Source of the DNA: Micromonospora sp. H61
GTDB lineage: Bacteria; Actinomycetota; Actinomycetes; Mycobacteriales; Micromonosporaceae
Direction: 5' to 3'
NCBI RefSeq assembly: GCF_018070325.1
Contig: NZ_JAGPXY010000012.1
Span: forward strand, 51,459 to 115,458
DNA length: 64,000 bases
Shown here piece after piece: positions 8,309 to 17,681 of the stretch (positions are counted from its first letter, which is position 1; each line of letters starts with the position of its first letter). Both the position numbers and the translations under genes were made by a program. The notes under the pieces are model-generated. The model worked only from the letters and a program-made list of their open reading frames with translations. It did no database searches and was not told the origin of the DNA.

Positions 8309-8950
8309 TCAGGCGGCCGGGTCGCCGGTGTAGAAGGCGGTGGTGCGTTCGGCGGCGGCCTTCGCCTCGTCGGCGTCGGTGCCGGCGGCGATGCTCGCTT
8401 CGCACCACAGCTGGCTGCTCAACTCGATGGCCCGTCGTCCCTCGGCGGAGGCGGTCCACTCGGCGCCCTGTTCCGGGGTGATCCCGCTGCCGTCGCCGGC
8501 CAGGTGCGAGGCGAGGCCGAGCAGCCCGAGGTCCCAGCCGACACCGACCGCGCCCGGCCCGAACTGGGCCCACCGGTCCTGGTCGACGTGCGCGATGTGG
8601 TCCAGGTCGAGGCGGGCCCGCTCGTCGCCGACCGGGGTGACCCGCACCTCGATCCAGCTCACCTCGCCGCCCATTTCCCAGGTGGCGGTGAAGCGGTGCG
8701 GCGGTTCGCAGCTCTCGACGGTGCCGTGGGCGTTGCCCTGGAGTTGGTACGTGCCGCCCAGCCGCAGGTCGCCGGAGATCGGCAGGAACCAGCGCGGGAT
8801 GCGCTCGGCGCTGGTGCAGGCGTCCCACAGATCCTCGGCCGTCGCCTGGTAGGTCTGGCTGATCGTGGTGACCCGCGCCTCACCGGCTTCCAGGGTGCGG
8901 CTGCCGACCTTCCGCTGGACGGCGTTGATCTGCTCGGTGGCGTCGAACAT
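8309..8950 (-). CDS. SRPBCC (AHSA1/START-like) domain protein
   Basis: The 213-residue protein has the AHSA1 pattern: ISQTYQATAEDLWDACTSAE, then IPRWFLPISGDLRLGG, YQLQGNAHGTV, PPHRFTATWE and a C-terminal helix near GVGWDLGLLGL. These helix-grip proteins bind a small hydrophobic ligand or act as stress-linked accessory factors; no enzymatic function can be assigned. Its start overlaps the stop of the ArsR-type regulator gene (TGATG), a very common pairing in actinobacteria where the regulator controls the pair. Confidence 0.88.
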   Translation of the reverse strand: MFDATEQINAVQRKVGSRTLEAGEARVTTISQTYQATAEDLWDACTSAERIPRWFLPISGDLRLGGTYQLQGNAHGTVESCEPPHRFTATWEMGGEVSWIEVRVTPVGDERARLDLDHIAHVDQDRWAQFGPGAVGVGWDLGLLGLASHLAGDGSGITPEQGAEWTASAEGRRAIELSSQLWCEASIAAGTDADEAKAAAERTTAFYTGDPAA

Positions 8951-9315
8951 CAGGTGTTCCTCTCATCGGGTGGGTCGGCGGGCCCGCGCAGCCGACGCTC
9001 GCGTCGGCCCCGGGCCAGCTCGGTGGCGAGTGCCGCCAGGGGTGGGGCCCAGAATCGGCGGAAGTGCTCCAGCCAGCCGTCGACCTCGCGCAGTGGGCGT
9101 GGGTCGACGGCGTAGAGCCGCCGGGTGCCCTCCGGCCGCACGGTGGCGAAGCCGTTGTCGCGCAGCACCTTGAGGTGCTGGGACACGGCGGGCTGGGAGA
9201 TGCCGAACTCCTCGCGGATGACCGCGCTGACCGCGCCGGCGGTCTGCTCGCCACCGGCGAGCAGTTCCAGGATGCGGCGCCGGACCGGATCGCCCAGCAC
9301 GTCGAAGGCGTGCAC
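8950..9315 (-). CDS. ArsR-family winged-helix repressor
   Basis: This is a 121-residue regulator with GTG start. It contains VLGDPVRRRILELLAGGEQT, the recognition helix FGISQPAVSQHLKVLRDNGF and the wing VRPEGTRRLYAVD. No cysteine cluster typical of metal-sensing ArsR is present, so it is of the non-metal type usually paired with SRPBCC genes, as here. A palindrome at 9337-9350, 22 bp before the start, is a candidate autoregulatory operator. Confidence 0.9.
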   Translation of the reverse strand: MHAFDVLGDPVRRRILELLAGGEQTAGAVSAVIREEFGISQPAVSQHLKVLRDNGFATVRPEGTRRLYAVDPRPLREVDGWLEHFRRFWAPPLAALATELARGRRERRLRGPADPPDERNT

Positions 9316-9336
9316 GACGACAGTTGTATCACTGAC

Positions 9337-9350
9337 GGCTTATTTAAGCC
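9337..9350. promoter_or_regulatory. Candidate ArsR operator palindrome
   Basis: GGCTTATTTAAGCC has perfect 6-bp arms around TT. It lies just upstream of the ArsR-SRPBCC operon start and overlaps the stop codon of the molybdenum-subunit gene. The A/T core is unusual in this GC-rich DNA. It could alternatively act as a weak terminator. Confidence 0.45.
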
Positions 9351-11434
9351 AAGTCTGATATTCCGATGAGCTTGTCCAGCCGGATCGGTAGCTCCCGGAT
9401 CCGTACGCCCGTCGCGTGGTGCACAGCGTTGGCGACCGCCGCGGCGGCGCCGACGATGCCGATCTCGCCGATGCCCTTCACCCCGGCCGGGTTCAACTCG
9501 TCGTCGCGCTCGTCCAGCCAGTACGCCTCGATGGACTCCACATCCGCGCAGCCGGTGATGTGATAGGTGGCCAGGTCGTGGTTGACCCAGTCGCCGTACC
9601 GCTCGTCGAGCAGCCCCTCCTCGTGCAGCGCCATCGACAGCCCCATCGTCATGCCGCCGATGAGCTGGCTGCGCGCCGTCGTCGGGTTCACCACCCGCCC
9701 CGCCGCGAACACCCCGAGCATCCGGTTCAGCCGCACCTCGCCGGTGTCCGCGTCGACCCGCACCTCGACGAACTGCGCCCCGTACGCGTACCGGGGCAGC
9801 GCGGGCTGCCCTCCCACCTCCTCGGTGGTGTCCGCCTCGGCGGTGACCTCGCCGGTCGGCGGCCCGCCGTCGCGCAGCTTCTCGCGCAGCGCCTGCGCGG
9901 CCCGTATCACCGCCCAGCTCCAGCTGGCGGTCCCCATCGAGCCGCCGGCCAGCGCCGCCGTCGGCAGCGCGCTGTCCCCGATGCGGATCTCCACCCGCTC
10001 CGGCGGCACCCCGAGGGCATCGGCGGCCACCTGCCAGATCGCCGTCCGGGCGCCGGTGCCGATGTCGGTGGCGTTGATCTGGACCAGGAAGCTCCCGTCG
10101 GGCCGGGCGGTGGCCGTCGCCGTGGACGGTCGGGCCCGGGCCGGGTAGCTCGAACCGGCCACTCCGGTCCCGATCAGCCAGCGCCCGTCGCGTCCGGCCC
10201 GGGGCGACGGGTCACGGCCGGCCCAGCCGAACCGCTGGGCGCCCTCGCGCAGGCAGGCCACCAGGTTGCGGCTGGTGAACGGGCGTCCCTGGTCGGGGTC
10301 GACAGCGGTGTCGTTGCGGATGCGCAGCTCGACCGGGTCCAGGCCGACGGCGATGGCCAGCTCGTCCACCGCGGACTCCAGGGCGTACGCGCCGGGGCAC
10401 TCGCCGGGGGCACGCATCCAGAACGGCGTGGGCACGTCGAGGCGGACCAGCCGGTGCGTGGTGCGGCGGTGCGGTGCGGCGTACATGCTGCGGGTGTAGA
10501 CGGCGGTCTGCTCGGCGAACTCCCGGATGGTGGAGGTCTGGCTGATCGCGTCGTGGCAGATGGCGGTGAGCCGGCCGTCGGTGTCGGCGGCGAGGCGGAC
10601 CCGCTGGATGGTGGGGGTGCGGTAGCCGACCGGCCCGAACAGTTGCTGGCGGGTCAGCGCCAGTTTGACCGGGCGGTCCATGTGCCGGGCGGCGAGGGCG
10701 GCCAGCACCACCGACGCCTTGGCGTACCCCTTGCTGCCGAAGCCGCCGCCGACGTGCTCGGCGACGACCCGGATCGACTCCGGCGGCAGCTCGAACAGCT
10801 CGGCGAGGGTGGCGCGCACCGGCGTGGCGCCCTGGGTGGAGTCGTGCACCAGGAGCCGCCCGTCGTGCCACTGCGCCGTGGTGGCGTGCGGTTCCATCGG
10901 GTTGTTGTGGTACGCCGGCGTCCGGTAGGTGACGTCCACCCGCACCGGGGCGGCCGCGTACCCGGCGTCGAAGTCGCCCTCGGCGGTGTCCGTCGGATAG
11001 CTGGGGTTGACCTGGTCCGGCTTGTAGAGGCCGGGATGGTCGTCGGTGAGCACTGTGCTGTGCGGGCCGGTGTCGTAGTCGATGCGGACCAGTCGGGCGC
11101 CCTCGCGGGCCGCCTCCAGGCTGGTTGCCACCACCACGGCGACGTACTGCCCCCGGTAGTGCACAGTCGGCTCCTGCAACAGCCGCAGCTCCGGCTGCGG
11201 GCCGGGTGCCATCCGGGGCGCGTTGCCGTGGTGCACCACGGCCAGCACACCGGGCGAGGCCAACGCCTCCGTCGTGTCGATCCGGGTGATCCGGCCCCGC
11301 ACCACCGCTGACGGCACCGCCCAGCCGTAGGTGACCCCGTCCACCGGGTACTCCACCGCGTACCGGGCCGTGCCGGTGACCTTCGCCGCGCCCTCCAGCC
11401 GGGGGTACGCCCGTCCGACGGCCCCGGTGCTCAC
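9344..11434 (-). CDS. Xanthine dehydrogenase/aldehyde oxidoreductase family, molybdopterin-binding large subunit
   Basis: The 696-residue catalytic subunit binds the molybdopterin cofactor and hydroxylates aldehydes or N-heterocycles. Family features: VGRAYPRLEGAAKVTGTARY near the start, EHVGGGFGSKGYAKASVV, MRAPGECPGAYALESAVDEL, and the catalytic glutamate in GVKGIGEIG (about E657). The GTG at 11434 overlaps the FAD-subunit stop by 4 bp; the frame stays open further upstream but inside the neighbour. It is the third gene of an FeS-FAD-Mo operon with the order of E. coli paoABC (yagTSR). The FAD subunit carries the PaoB-type cysteine set, so aldehyde oxidation is favoured over xanthine oxidation. 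Confidence 0.9.
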   Translation of the reverse strand: MSTGAVGRAYPRLEGAAKVTGTARYAVEYPVDGVTYGWAVPSAVVRGRITRIDTTEALASPGVLAVVHHGNAPRMAPGPQPELRLLQEPTVHYRGQYVAVVVATSLEAAREGARLVRIDYDTGPHSTVLTDDHPGLYKPDQVNPSYPTDTAEGDFDAGYAAAPVRVDVTYRTPAYHNNPMEPHATTAQWHDGRLLVHDSTQGATPVRATLAELFELPPESIRVVAEHVGGGFGSKGYAKASVVLAALAARHMDRPVKLALTRQQLFGPVGYRTPTIQRVRLAADTDGRLTAICHDAISQTSTIREFAEQTAVYTRSMYAAPHRRTTHRLVRLDVPTPFWMRAPGECPGAYALESAVDELAIAVGLDPVELRIRNDTAVDPDQGRPFTSRNLVACLREGAQRFGWAGRDPSPRAGRDGRWLIGTGVAGSSYPARARPSTATATARPDGSFLVQINATDIGTGARTAIWQVAADALGVPPERVEIRIGDSALPTAALAGGSMGTASWSWAVIRAAQALREKLRDGGPPTGEVTAEADTTEEVGGQPALPRYAYGAQFVEVRVDADTGEVRLNRMLGVFAAGRVVNPTTARSQLIGGMTMGLSMALHEEGLLDERYGDWVNHDLATYHITGCADVESIEAYWLDERDDELNPAGVKGIGEIGIVGAAAAVANAVHHATGVRIRELPIRLDKLIGISDLA

Positions 11435-12414
11435 GACGACGCCAGTTCGGTGAGCGCCCGCACGGTGATGGCCCGGGTCAGTGGCACCTTGAAGCCGTTG
11501 TGCCGCAACGGGCGCGCCTCGGCCAGCTCCGCGTCGGCGGCCCGTGCCGCCAGCTCCGGGCTGAACGGACGACCGCGCAGCTCCTCCTCGGCCCGGTACG
11601 CCCGCCACGGCCGGTGCGCCACCGCCCCGTACGCCAGCCGCACGTCGCGGACCACGTCCCCGTCGAGGTTCAGCACCGCGGCCACCGAGCCGGCGGCGAA
11701 GGCGAACGAGGCCCGGTCGCGCACCTTGAGGTACGTCGAGCGGCGCGCGGCCGGTAGGGGCGGTAGCCGCACGGCGGTGATCAGCGCGCCCCGGGCCAGG
11801 GTGGTCTCCCGTTCCGGGTGGGTGCCGGGGGAGCGGTAGAGGTCGGCGATCCGGACGTCACGGGGGCCGTCGGCGTCATGCACCTCCACCACTGTGTCGA
11901 GGGCGGCCAGCGCGACGGCCAGGTCGGACGGGTGGGTGGCCACGCACTGCTCGGACCAGTCCAGCACCGCCAGGTCGCGGTTCTGGCCGTGTAGAGCGGC
12001 GCAACCGCTGCCCGGCTCTCGTTTGTTGCACGCCTTGCTCGTGTCCTGGAAGTAGACGCAGCGGGTGCGCTGCAACAGGTTGCCGCCGGTGGTGGCCATG
12101 TTGCGCAGTTGTCCGGAGGCGGCGGCGAGCAGGGCGCGGGCCAGCACCGGGTAGTCGCGGCGTACCACCGGGTGGGCCGCCAGGTCGCTGTTGCGGACTG
12201 TCGCGCCGATCCGCAGCCCACCGTCGGGCAGCTCCTCGACGGTGTCGAGTGGAAGCCGGGTCACGTCCACCAGCACGTCGGGGCGTTGCACCCCGAGCTT
12301 CATGAGGTCCACCAGGTTGGTTCCGCCGCCGAGGTAGGCGGCCTGCGGTTCGGCGGCCAGCACCGCGACCGCCTCGGCCACGTCGGCGGGCCGGTGGTAG
12401 CGGAACGCCTTCAC
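11431..12414 (-). CDS. Xanthine dehydrogenase/aldehyde oxidoreductase family, FAD-binding subunit with extra Fe-S cysteines
   Basis: The 327-residue subunit transfers electrons from the Mo/FeS chain to FAD. FAD-binding motifs AAYLGGGTNLVDLMK (about residues 26-40) and NMATTGGNLLQRTRC are present. Four cysteines at about 119, 129, 138 and 157 (CVYFQDTSKACNKREPGSGC and a later SEQC) match the additional [4Fe-4S]-binding insert known in PaoB-type subunits and absent from ordinary xanthine dehydrogenase FAD subunits. The GTG start at 12414 overlaps the 2Fe-2S gene stop; its own stop overlaps the next gene, so the operon is translationally coupled. Confidence 0.9.
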   Translation of the reverse strand: MKAFRYHRPADVAEAVAVLAAEPQAAYLGGGTNLVDLMKLGVQRPDVLVDVTRLPLDTVEELPDGGLRIGATVRNSDLAAHPVVRRDYPVLARALLAAASGQLRNMATTGGNLLQRTRCVYFQDTSKACNKREPGSGCAALHGQNRDLAVLDWSEQCVATHPSDLAVALAALDTVVEVHDADGPRDVRIADLYRSPGTHPERETTLARGALITAVRLPPLPAARRSTYLKVRDRASFAFAAGSVAAVLNLDGDVVRDVRLAYGAVAHRPWRAYRAEEELRGRPFSPELAARAADAELAEARPLRHNGFKVPLTRAITVRALTELASS

Positions 12415-12962
12415 GAGGACGCCGCCGTCTGGCGCACGGCCGCGACGATGTGCGGGTACGCGGCGCAGCGGCACAGGTTGCCGGCCATCCGCTCGCGGAT
12501 CTCCGCGTCGGTCAGCTTCGCGGGCGTGTTCAGGTCGCCGGTGACCGCGCTGGGCCAACCTCGGGAGACCTCGTCGAGCATGCCGCGGGCGGAGCAGAGT
12601 TGCCCGGGGGTGCAGTAGCCGCACTGGAAAGCGTCGTGCGCGATGAAGGCGGCCTGCAACGGGGACAGCTCGTCCGGGCCGGCCAGCCCTTCGACGGTCA
12701 CCACCGACCGGCCGTCCACGGTGACCGCGAAGACCAGGCAGCTCTTCACCCGCCGGCCGTCGAGCAGCACCGTGCAGGAGCCGCACTGGCCGTGGTCGCA
12801 GCCCTTCTTCGCCCCGGTCAGGTCGAGGTGCTCGCGCAGCGCGTCGAGCAGGGTGGTGCGGTTGTCCAGGGTCACCTCGCGGGACGCGCCGTTGACCTCG
12901 ACCGTCACCCGGGACGAGTGGCGCTCGTCGATCGTCGTCGCGTTCTCTCCTCCGCCCTGCAC
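12411..12962 (-). CDS. Xanthine dehydrogenase/aldehyde oxidoreductase family, 2Fe-2S subunit
   Basis: The 183-residue subunit carries two [2Fe-2S] clusters. The plant-ferredoxin type cluster is C55/C60/C63/C75 (GCDHGQCGSC and VKSC). The helical-domain cluster is C114/C117/C164/C166 (QCGYCTPGQ and NLCRC). The E. coli relative PaoA has a Tat signal, but here the N-terminus has no twin-arginine signal or hydrophobic stretch, so the complex should be cytoplasmic. It is the first gene of the operon and divergent from the cofactor nucleotidyltransferase gene at 13035. Confidence 0.93.
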   Translation of the reverse strand: MQGGGENATTIDERHSSRVTVEVNGASREVTLDNRTTLLDALREHLDLTGAKKGCDHGQCGSCTVLLDGRRVKSCLVFAVTVDGRSVVTVEGLAGPDELSPLQAAFIAHDAFQCGYCTPGQLCSARGMLDEVSRGWPSAVTGDLNTPAKLTDAEIRERMAGNLCRCAAYPHIVAAVRQTAASS

Positions 12963-13034
12963 CGGCCCAGACTAGCTTTGTCGGTATATCTCAGGGCGAA
13001 TAACGCAAAGCCCCTCGTGCGGGAGGTGACGACG

Positions 13035-13643
13035 GTGACCGCCGGACTGCTGCTCGCCGCCGGCGCCGGGCGGCGCTACGGCCGGCCGAAGGCGCTGGTC
13101 GAGCTGGACGGCGAGCCGTTTGTGCGGCGCGCGATCCGGCTGCTCGGCGACGGCGGCTGCGCACCCGTGCACGTGGTGCTCGGCGCGGGCGCCGACGAGA
13201 TGCCCGACCTGCCCGGCGCGGTGCCGGTCCGGCACGATCGCTGGTCCGACGGGCTGGGCTCGTCGCTGCTGCGGGGCCTGGCCTCGCTGCCGGCCGACGT
13301 ACCGGCCGCCGTCGTGGTCCTCGTCGACCAGCCGCTGCTCAGCCCGATCGCGGTGCGCCGGGTGCGCACGGCGTACGCCGACGGCGCGGTCGTCGCTGTC
13401 GCCACCTACGCCGGCCGGGCCGGGCACCCGATCCTGCTGGCTCGACGCACCTGGCCGCTGCTGAGCGGGTACGCCGTCGGCGACCGCGGCGCCCGCGACC
13501 TGATGCGCGACCGGCCGGACCTGGTGGTCGAGGTGCCCTGTGACGACGTCGGGTCCCCGGCCGACGTGGACACCCCGGCCGACCTGCTCCGGCTCCGTTC
13601 GCTCAGCGGCGGCTCAGCCAGCGGGGGAGCCCTTCGCTGGTGA
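13035..13643 (+). CDS. MobA/MocA-like molybdenum cofactor nucleotidyltransferase
   Basis: The 202-residue nucleotidyltransferase begins TAGLLLAAGAGRRYGRPKAL, the LAAGxSxRxGxxK nucleotide-binding loop, and later has VVVLVDQPLL (metal-binding Asp) and GRAGHPILL. MocA attaches CMP to molybdopterin for xanthine-oxidase-family enzymes, which fits its divergent pairing with such an enzyme. The GTG at 13035 has GGGAGG 8 bp upstream; another in-frame GTG at 13026 is possible. Its 3' end overlaps the convergent TMEM175 gene by 41 bp. MobA (GMP transfer) cannot be excluded from sequence alone. Confidence 0.85.
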   Translation: MTAGLLLAAGAGRRYGRPKALVELDGEPFVRRAIRLLGDGGCAPVHVVLGAGADEMPDLPGAVPVRHDRWSDGLGSSLLRGLASLPADVPAAVVVLVDQPLLSPIAVRRVRTAYADGAVVAVATYAGRAGHPILLARRTWPLLSGYAVGDRGARDLMRDRPDLVVEVPCDDVGSPADVDTPADLLRLRSLSGGSASGGALRW

Positions 13644-14271
13644 CCGCGTGATAGGTGATCATGACGATGACACCGATCAGTCCCAGCAGCGGGCTGACGA
13701 ACCAGCCGAGCAGCCCGCTGAGCCCGTACAGGATCAGGCCGGTGACCGGTCGCAGCCGCTGCGTACGCACGTACTCGGGGTCGACCCGACGCTCCAGCAG
13801 CGCCGGGTGGCGGTGCAGGTAGCCGAAGAACACCAGCCAGGGGGCCGACATCAGGGCCGCGGCCAGCGCGTACAGGGCGACGGCAGCGCGTTGGTCGTCG
13901 GTGTCGCCGTGGGTGAACGCGGACGCCAGCACCGCTGTGGGAAAGGGGATGATCACCGCGCCGAAGAGCACACCGAGGTTGATCCAGCTCAGCGTGAGCG
14001 TGGTGCCACGGATCAGCCGCAGCAGCGCGTGGTGGTTGAGCCAGAGCACCCCGATGTAGACGAAGGACACCACGAAGGCCAGATAGGAGGCGCCCTCGCC
14101 GAGCAGGCCGGTGAGCAGTTCGCCCTCGTGGTATTCGGGCACCCGCAGCTCGATGACCAGCAGCGTGATGACGATGGCGAAGACGCCGTCGCTGAAGGCC
14201 GTCATCCGGTCGGTGGCGGACACTCGCCCCTTGGGATCGGCCTGCTCGACCTCGTCGGGTGCTGCGGACAT
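13603..14271 (-). CDS. TMEM175/DUF1211-family potassium channel-like membrane protein
   Basis: The 222-residue protein has six predicted membrane helices. The family signature is in the first helix: RMTAFSDGVFAIVITLL (RxxxFSD). Bacterial TMEM175 proteins assemble as potassium-selective leak channels. A basic RxLRPVTGLILYGLSG segment links helices near the C-terminus. It overlaps the convergent nucleotidyltransferase gene tail and has no clear functional link to its neighbours. Confidence 0.88.
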   Translation of the reverse strand: MSAAPDEVEQADPKGRVSATDRMTAFSDGVFAIVITLLVIELRVPEYHEGELLTGLLGEGASYLAFVVSFVYIGVLWLNHHALLRLIRGTTLTLSWINLGVLFGAVIIPFPTAVLASAFTHGDTDDQRAAVALYALAAALMSAPWLVFFGYLHRHPALLERRVDPEYVRTQRLRPVTGLILYGLSGLLGWFVSPLLGLIGVIVMITYHAVTSEGLPRWLSRR

Positions 14272-14332
14272 TGCCGCAGGCTAGCCACTCGGCAGCTCGG
14301 TTGGTGGCGGTTTCATCCGATCCGGACGGGAA

Positions 14333-14364
14333 CGGCCGCCCGAGGTTGACACCCCGGGCGGCCG
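14333..14364 (-). terminator. Hairpin terminator after the GH1 operon
   Basis: Perfect 10-bp GC arms (14333-14342 and 14355-14364) flank a 12-nt loop, 17 nt beyond the GH1 stop codon on the minus strand. There is no T-tract, which is usual for actinomycete terminators. Confidence 0.65.
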
Positions 14365-14380
14365 CTCGCACCGCCCCCGT

Positions 14381-15757
14381 TCAGGCCACCGGCGTCGCGG
14401 TGCCGGTGGTGCGGGCGAGCCGCTGGTGGGCACGGATCAGCTCGGCGTAGCGCAGACCGCTCGCCTTCACCGTCCGGCGCTGGGTGGCGTAGTCCACGTG
14501 CACCAGCCCGAAACGCTTGTCGTAGCCGTACGCCCACTCGAAGTTGTCCAGCAGTGACCAGACGAAGTAGCCGTCCAGGGGAACCCCTCGGGCCACCGCC
14601 GACGCGCACGCGGCCAGGTGCTGCTCCAGGTGGTCGGTGCGTTCCTTGTCCTCCACCGTGCCGTCCGGGGTGACCTCGTCCGGCCACGCCGAGCCACTCT
14701 CGGTGACGATGATCCGTCCCGGCCGGTACTCCTCGTGCACGTCGACGAGCAGCCGCTCCAGGCCCGCCGGGTACATCTCCCAGCCCATCGCGGTCTCCAC
14801 CGAGCCGGGCACCGGCACCTGCCGGGCGTACGGGGCCGCGCCGGTCGGGTCGTCGACCACCAGCTGACGGAAGTAGTAGTTCACCCCGAGGAAGTCCGTC
14901 GGCGTGGCGATCACCGCCAGGTCGTCGCCGCGTACCGGCGGCTCGACCCCGTAGGTGGCGATCATGTCGGCCGGGTAGCCGCGCCCGTGGATCGGGTCCA
15001 GCCACCACCTGTTGACGTGCCCGTCGGCCCGGTGGGCCGCCGCGACGTCCTCGGGTCGGTCGGTCGCCGCCTCGATCGGGCTGAGGTTGACCACCAGGCC
15101 CACCGAGGCCGGCCGGGCGGCGTTGGCGCGGATCGCCTGGGTGGCCAGGCCGTGCCCGAGCAGCACGTGGTGCGAGGCGTGCACCGCCCGGGTGAGGTCC
15201 CGCTCGCCGGGGGCCATGGTGCCCTCCAGGTGCCCGATCCAGCACACGCAGAGCGGCTCGTTGACAGTGCACCAGTCGGCGACCCGGTCACCGAGGCGGG
15301 CGGCCACCACCGCCGCGTAGTCGGCGAACGCCTCGGCGGTGCTGCGCTCCGGCCAACCACCCCGGTCCTGAAGGACCTGCGGCAGGTCCCAGTGGTAGAG
15401 CGTGACGAACGGTCGGATCCCGTCGGTGAGCAACGTGTCGACGAGCCGATCGTAGAAGTCCAGCCCGGCGGCGTTGACCCGCCCGACGCCGTCGGGCATG
15501 ACGCGGGGCCAGGCCACCGAGAAACGGTACGCGTCCACGCCGAGTCGGCGCGCCAGCGCCAGGTCCTCCGGCCACCGGTGGTAGTGGTCGCACGCCACCG
15601 CGCCGGTGTCGCCGTTGTCGACAGCGCCGGGGGTCGCCGAGAAGGTGTCCCAGATGGACGGCGCCCGGCCGTCGACGTCGACGGCCCCCTCGATCTGGTA
15701 CGCCGCCGTGGCGACACCCCAGAGGAAGTCGGGTGGCAGCTTGGACAGGTCGGGCAC
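14381..15757 (-). CDS. GH1 family beta-glucosidase
   Basis: The 458-residue cytoplasmic glycoside hydrolase starts [20 protein letters not shown]. The acid/base glutamate is in CTVNEPLC and the nucleophile glutamate in [10 protein letters not shown] (most GH1 enzymes have TENG here; S for N is a mild variant). The C-terminal [20 protein letters not shown] with the substrate tryptophans is intact. The GTG at 15757 has GAGGAG nine bases upstream; a longer form from GTG 15790 overlapping the permease stop is possible. As the last gene after a sugar importer it should hydrolyse imported cellobiose or other beta-glucosides. Confidence 0.93.
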   Translation of the reverse strand: MPDLSKLPPDFLWGVATAAYQIEGAVDVDGRAPSIWDTFSATPGAVDNGDTGAVACDHYHRWPEDLALARRLGVDAYRFSVAWPRVMPDGVGRVNAAGLDFYDRLVDTLLTDGIRPFVTLYHWDLPQVLQDRGGWPERSTAEAFADYAAVVAARLGDRVADWCTVNEPLCVCWIGHLEGTMAPGERDLTRAVHASHHVLLGHGLATQAIRANAARPASVGLVVNLSPIEAATDRPEDVAAAHRADGHVNRWWLDPIHGRGYPADMIATYGVEPPVRGDDLAVIATPTDFLGVNYYFRQLVVDDPTGAAPYARQVPVPGSVETAMGWEMYPAGLERLLVDVHEEYRPGRIIVTESGSAWPDEVTPDGTVEDKERTDHLEQHLAACASAVARGVPLDGYFVWSLLDNFEWAYGYDKRFGLVHVDYATQRRTVKASGLRYAELIRAHQRLARTTGTATPVA

Positions 15758-15786
15758 GGGTCGGTTCTCCTCTGGGGTTGGATGAC

Positions 15787-16626
15787 TCACTTGACCGCGC
15801 CGGCGGTGAGGCCGGCGACGAAGTAGCGCTGCAGGGCCAGGAACCCGACGACGACCGGGATGCTGACCACCAGCGAGGCGGCCATGATCTGGTTCCAGTA
15901 GACGTTGAACTGGGTGGAGTAGCCCTGCAGGCCGACGGCCAGGGTGCGGCTGCCCTCGTCGGTCATCACCGAGGCGAAGAGCACCTCACCCCACGCGGTC
16001 ATGAACGCGTACACGGTGACCGCGACGACGCCGGGCACGGCGGCCGGCAGGATGACCTGGAACAGGGTGCGCAGCGGCCCTGCGCCGTCGACCTGCGCCG
16101 CCTCGTCCAGACCTCGGGGGATCGAGTCGAAGTAGCCGACCAGCATCCAGATCGAGAACGGCAGCGAGAAGGTCAGGTACGTGATGACCAGGCCGGTGCG
16201 GCTGGCGTACAGCTCGATGCCGGTGGCGTTGCCCAGGTTGACGTAGATGAGGAACAGCGGCAGCAGGAACAGGATGCCGGGGAACATCTGCGTGGACAGC
16301 ACCGTCACCGAGAAGACGCCCCGACCGCGGAACCGGTACCGGCTGACCGCGAACGCGGCGAAGATCGCCACCGCCACCGAGCAGATCGCCGCGATGCTGG
16401 ACACCACCAGGCTGTTCACCAGGTACCGGGCCAGCGGCACGGTGCTCCACATGTCGATGAACGGTTGCAGGGTGGGCCGGCTGGGCCACCAGGTGAAGCC
16501 GTTCTGCACGTCCTGCAACGGCTTCGCCGCCGAGGTGACCATGACGTAGAGCGGGATGACGACGAAGAGGGTGAGCAGGGTCAGCACGATGCGCCGGCCC
16601 CAGCGTTCACCGGCGGTCTCACGCAT
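15787..16626 (-). CDS. Carbohydrate ABC transporter permease (MalG-type)
   Basis: This is a 279-residue inner-membrane permease of the CUT1 type with six helices. The EAA loop [20 protein letters not shown] docks the shared ATPase (such as MsiK, not encoded here). The C-terminus [14 protein letters not shown] is typical of MalG homologues. It overlaps the preceding permease by 8 bp and is followed by GH1. The substrate is inferred to be a beta-glucoside from the operon. Confidence 0.92.
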   Translation of the reverse strand: MRETAGERWGRRIVLTLLTLFVVIPLYVMVTSAAKPLQDVQNGFTWWPSRPTLQPFIDMWSTVPLARYLVNSLVVSSIAAICSVAVAIFAAFAVSRYRFRGRGVFSVTVLSTQMFPGILFLLPLFLIYVNLGNATGIELYASRTGLVITYLTFSLPFSIWMLVGYFDSIPRGLDEAAQVDGAGPLRTLFQVILPAAVPGVVAVTVYAFMTAWGEVLFASVMTDEGSRTLAVGLQGYSTQFNVYWNQIMAASLVVSIPVVVGFLALQRYFVAGLTAGAVK

Positions 16627-17611
16627 GATCGTCCCTCCGACGGTTGGTGATCAGCAGGTACGCGGCCGAGACGACCAGCAGGAACAGCAGCAGCGCCACC
16701 GACATCGCCGACCCGGAGCCGAAGTCCCAGGTCTTGAAGGAGCTGCGGTAGATGTGGATGGAGATCAGGTCGGCCTGCTCCGGCGCGGAACCGCCGAACA
16801 GCACGAACGGGGTGTTGAAGTCGTTGAACGTCCACAGGAACAGCACCAGCAGCAGCACCAGGTTGACCGGCCGCAACATCGGCAGGGTGACCGAGCGCAG
16901 CCGGCGCCAGAACCCGGCGCCGTCGATGGCGGCGGCCTCGTACAGCTCACCGGGCACGTTCTGCAGCCCGGCCATCAGGCACAGGAACGCGAACGGCCAG
17001 TTGCGCCAGACCGACACCACCAGCAGCGACCAGAAGCTGTTGTCGCCGATCAGCCAGAACGGCCGTTCGTTCATCAGCCCGAGCTGGTCCACGAGCACGT
17101 GGTTGACCAGGCCGGTGTCGCGTTGCAGCAGGAAGCTCCAGGTGATCACGGCGGCGTATACCGGCAGCGCGTACGGGGTGAGGAACAGCGCCCGCAGGAT
17201 CGCCCGTCCACGGAACGGCCGTTGCAGGACGACCGCCGCCGAGATGCCGAGCAGCCAGGCGAACCCGACCGAGAGCAGGCTGTAGGCCAGGGTGATCCAG
17301 AACGAGTGCAGCAGTTCCTTGCCGGCGGCGCTGTTCAGGTCGAGCGTCGCCCGGTAGTTCTCCAGCCCGATGAAGGGCGCGGTGGACCAGTCGCGGATGT
17401 GGAACTGGGTCAGCTCCAGCAGGCTCATCCAAACCCCGACAACCATCGGGATCACGTGGATGGCGAGTTCCAGCACGACGGCCGGTGCGAGCAGCAGGTA
17501 CGGCAGGAGCGAGCGGCGGGGGCCGCGGGGCCGGCGGGCCGGCTCCCGGGCCGGCGACCCGGCCCGGGGTTCGCGCTGGTCGGCGTCCGGCGCGGTGGTG
17601 CTGGTTGCCAT
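16619..17611 (-). CDS. Carbohydrate ABC transporter permease (MalF-type)
   Basis: This 330-residue permease has a long cytoplasmic N-terminus rich in Arg, Pro and Ala (about 35 residues), then six helices. The EAA motif is YEAAAIDGAGFWRRLRSVTL. It partners the MalG-type protein encoded next. No ATPase gene is in the operon, as is normal for actinomycete CUT1 systems that share one multiple-sugar ATPase. Confidence 0.92.
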   Translation of the reverse strand: MATSTTAPDADQREPRAGSPAREPARRPRGPRRSLLPYLLLAPAVVLELAIHVIPMVVGVWMSLLELTQFHIRDWSTAPFIGLENYRATLDLNSAAGKELLHSFWITLAYSLLSVGFAWLLGISAAVVLQRPFRGRAILRALFLTPYALPVYAAVITWSFLLQRDTGLVNHVLVDQLGLMNERPFWLIGDNSFWSLLVVSVWRNWPFAFLCLMAGLQNVPGELYEAAAIDGAGFWRRLRSVTLPMLRPVNLVLLLVLFLWTFNDFNTPFVLFGGSAPEQADLISIHIYRSSFKTWDFGSGSAMSVALLLFLLVVSAAYLLITNRRRDDHA

Positions 17612-17629
17612 CGGGGTCCTCTCGGAGGC

Positions 17630-17668
17630 GGTGGCCGTGGCCGGGCTCAGCGCCCGACCACGGCCACC
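17630..17668 (-). terminator. Intercistronic hairpin between binding-protein and permease genes
   Basis: Perfect 11-bp arms (17630-17640 and 17658-17668) with a 17-nt loop lie 14 bp after the binding-protein stop. In sugar ABC operons such stems partly terminate transcription or protect the upstream mRNA, giving excess binding protein over permease. Confidence 0.6.
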
Positions 17669-17681
17669 GGTGACGCCTGGG

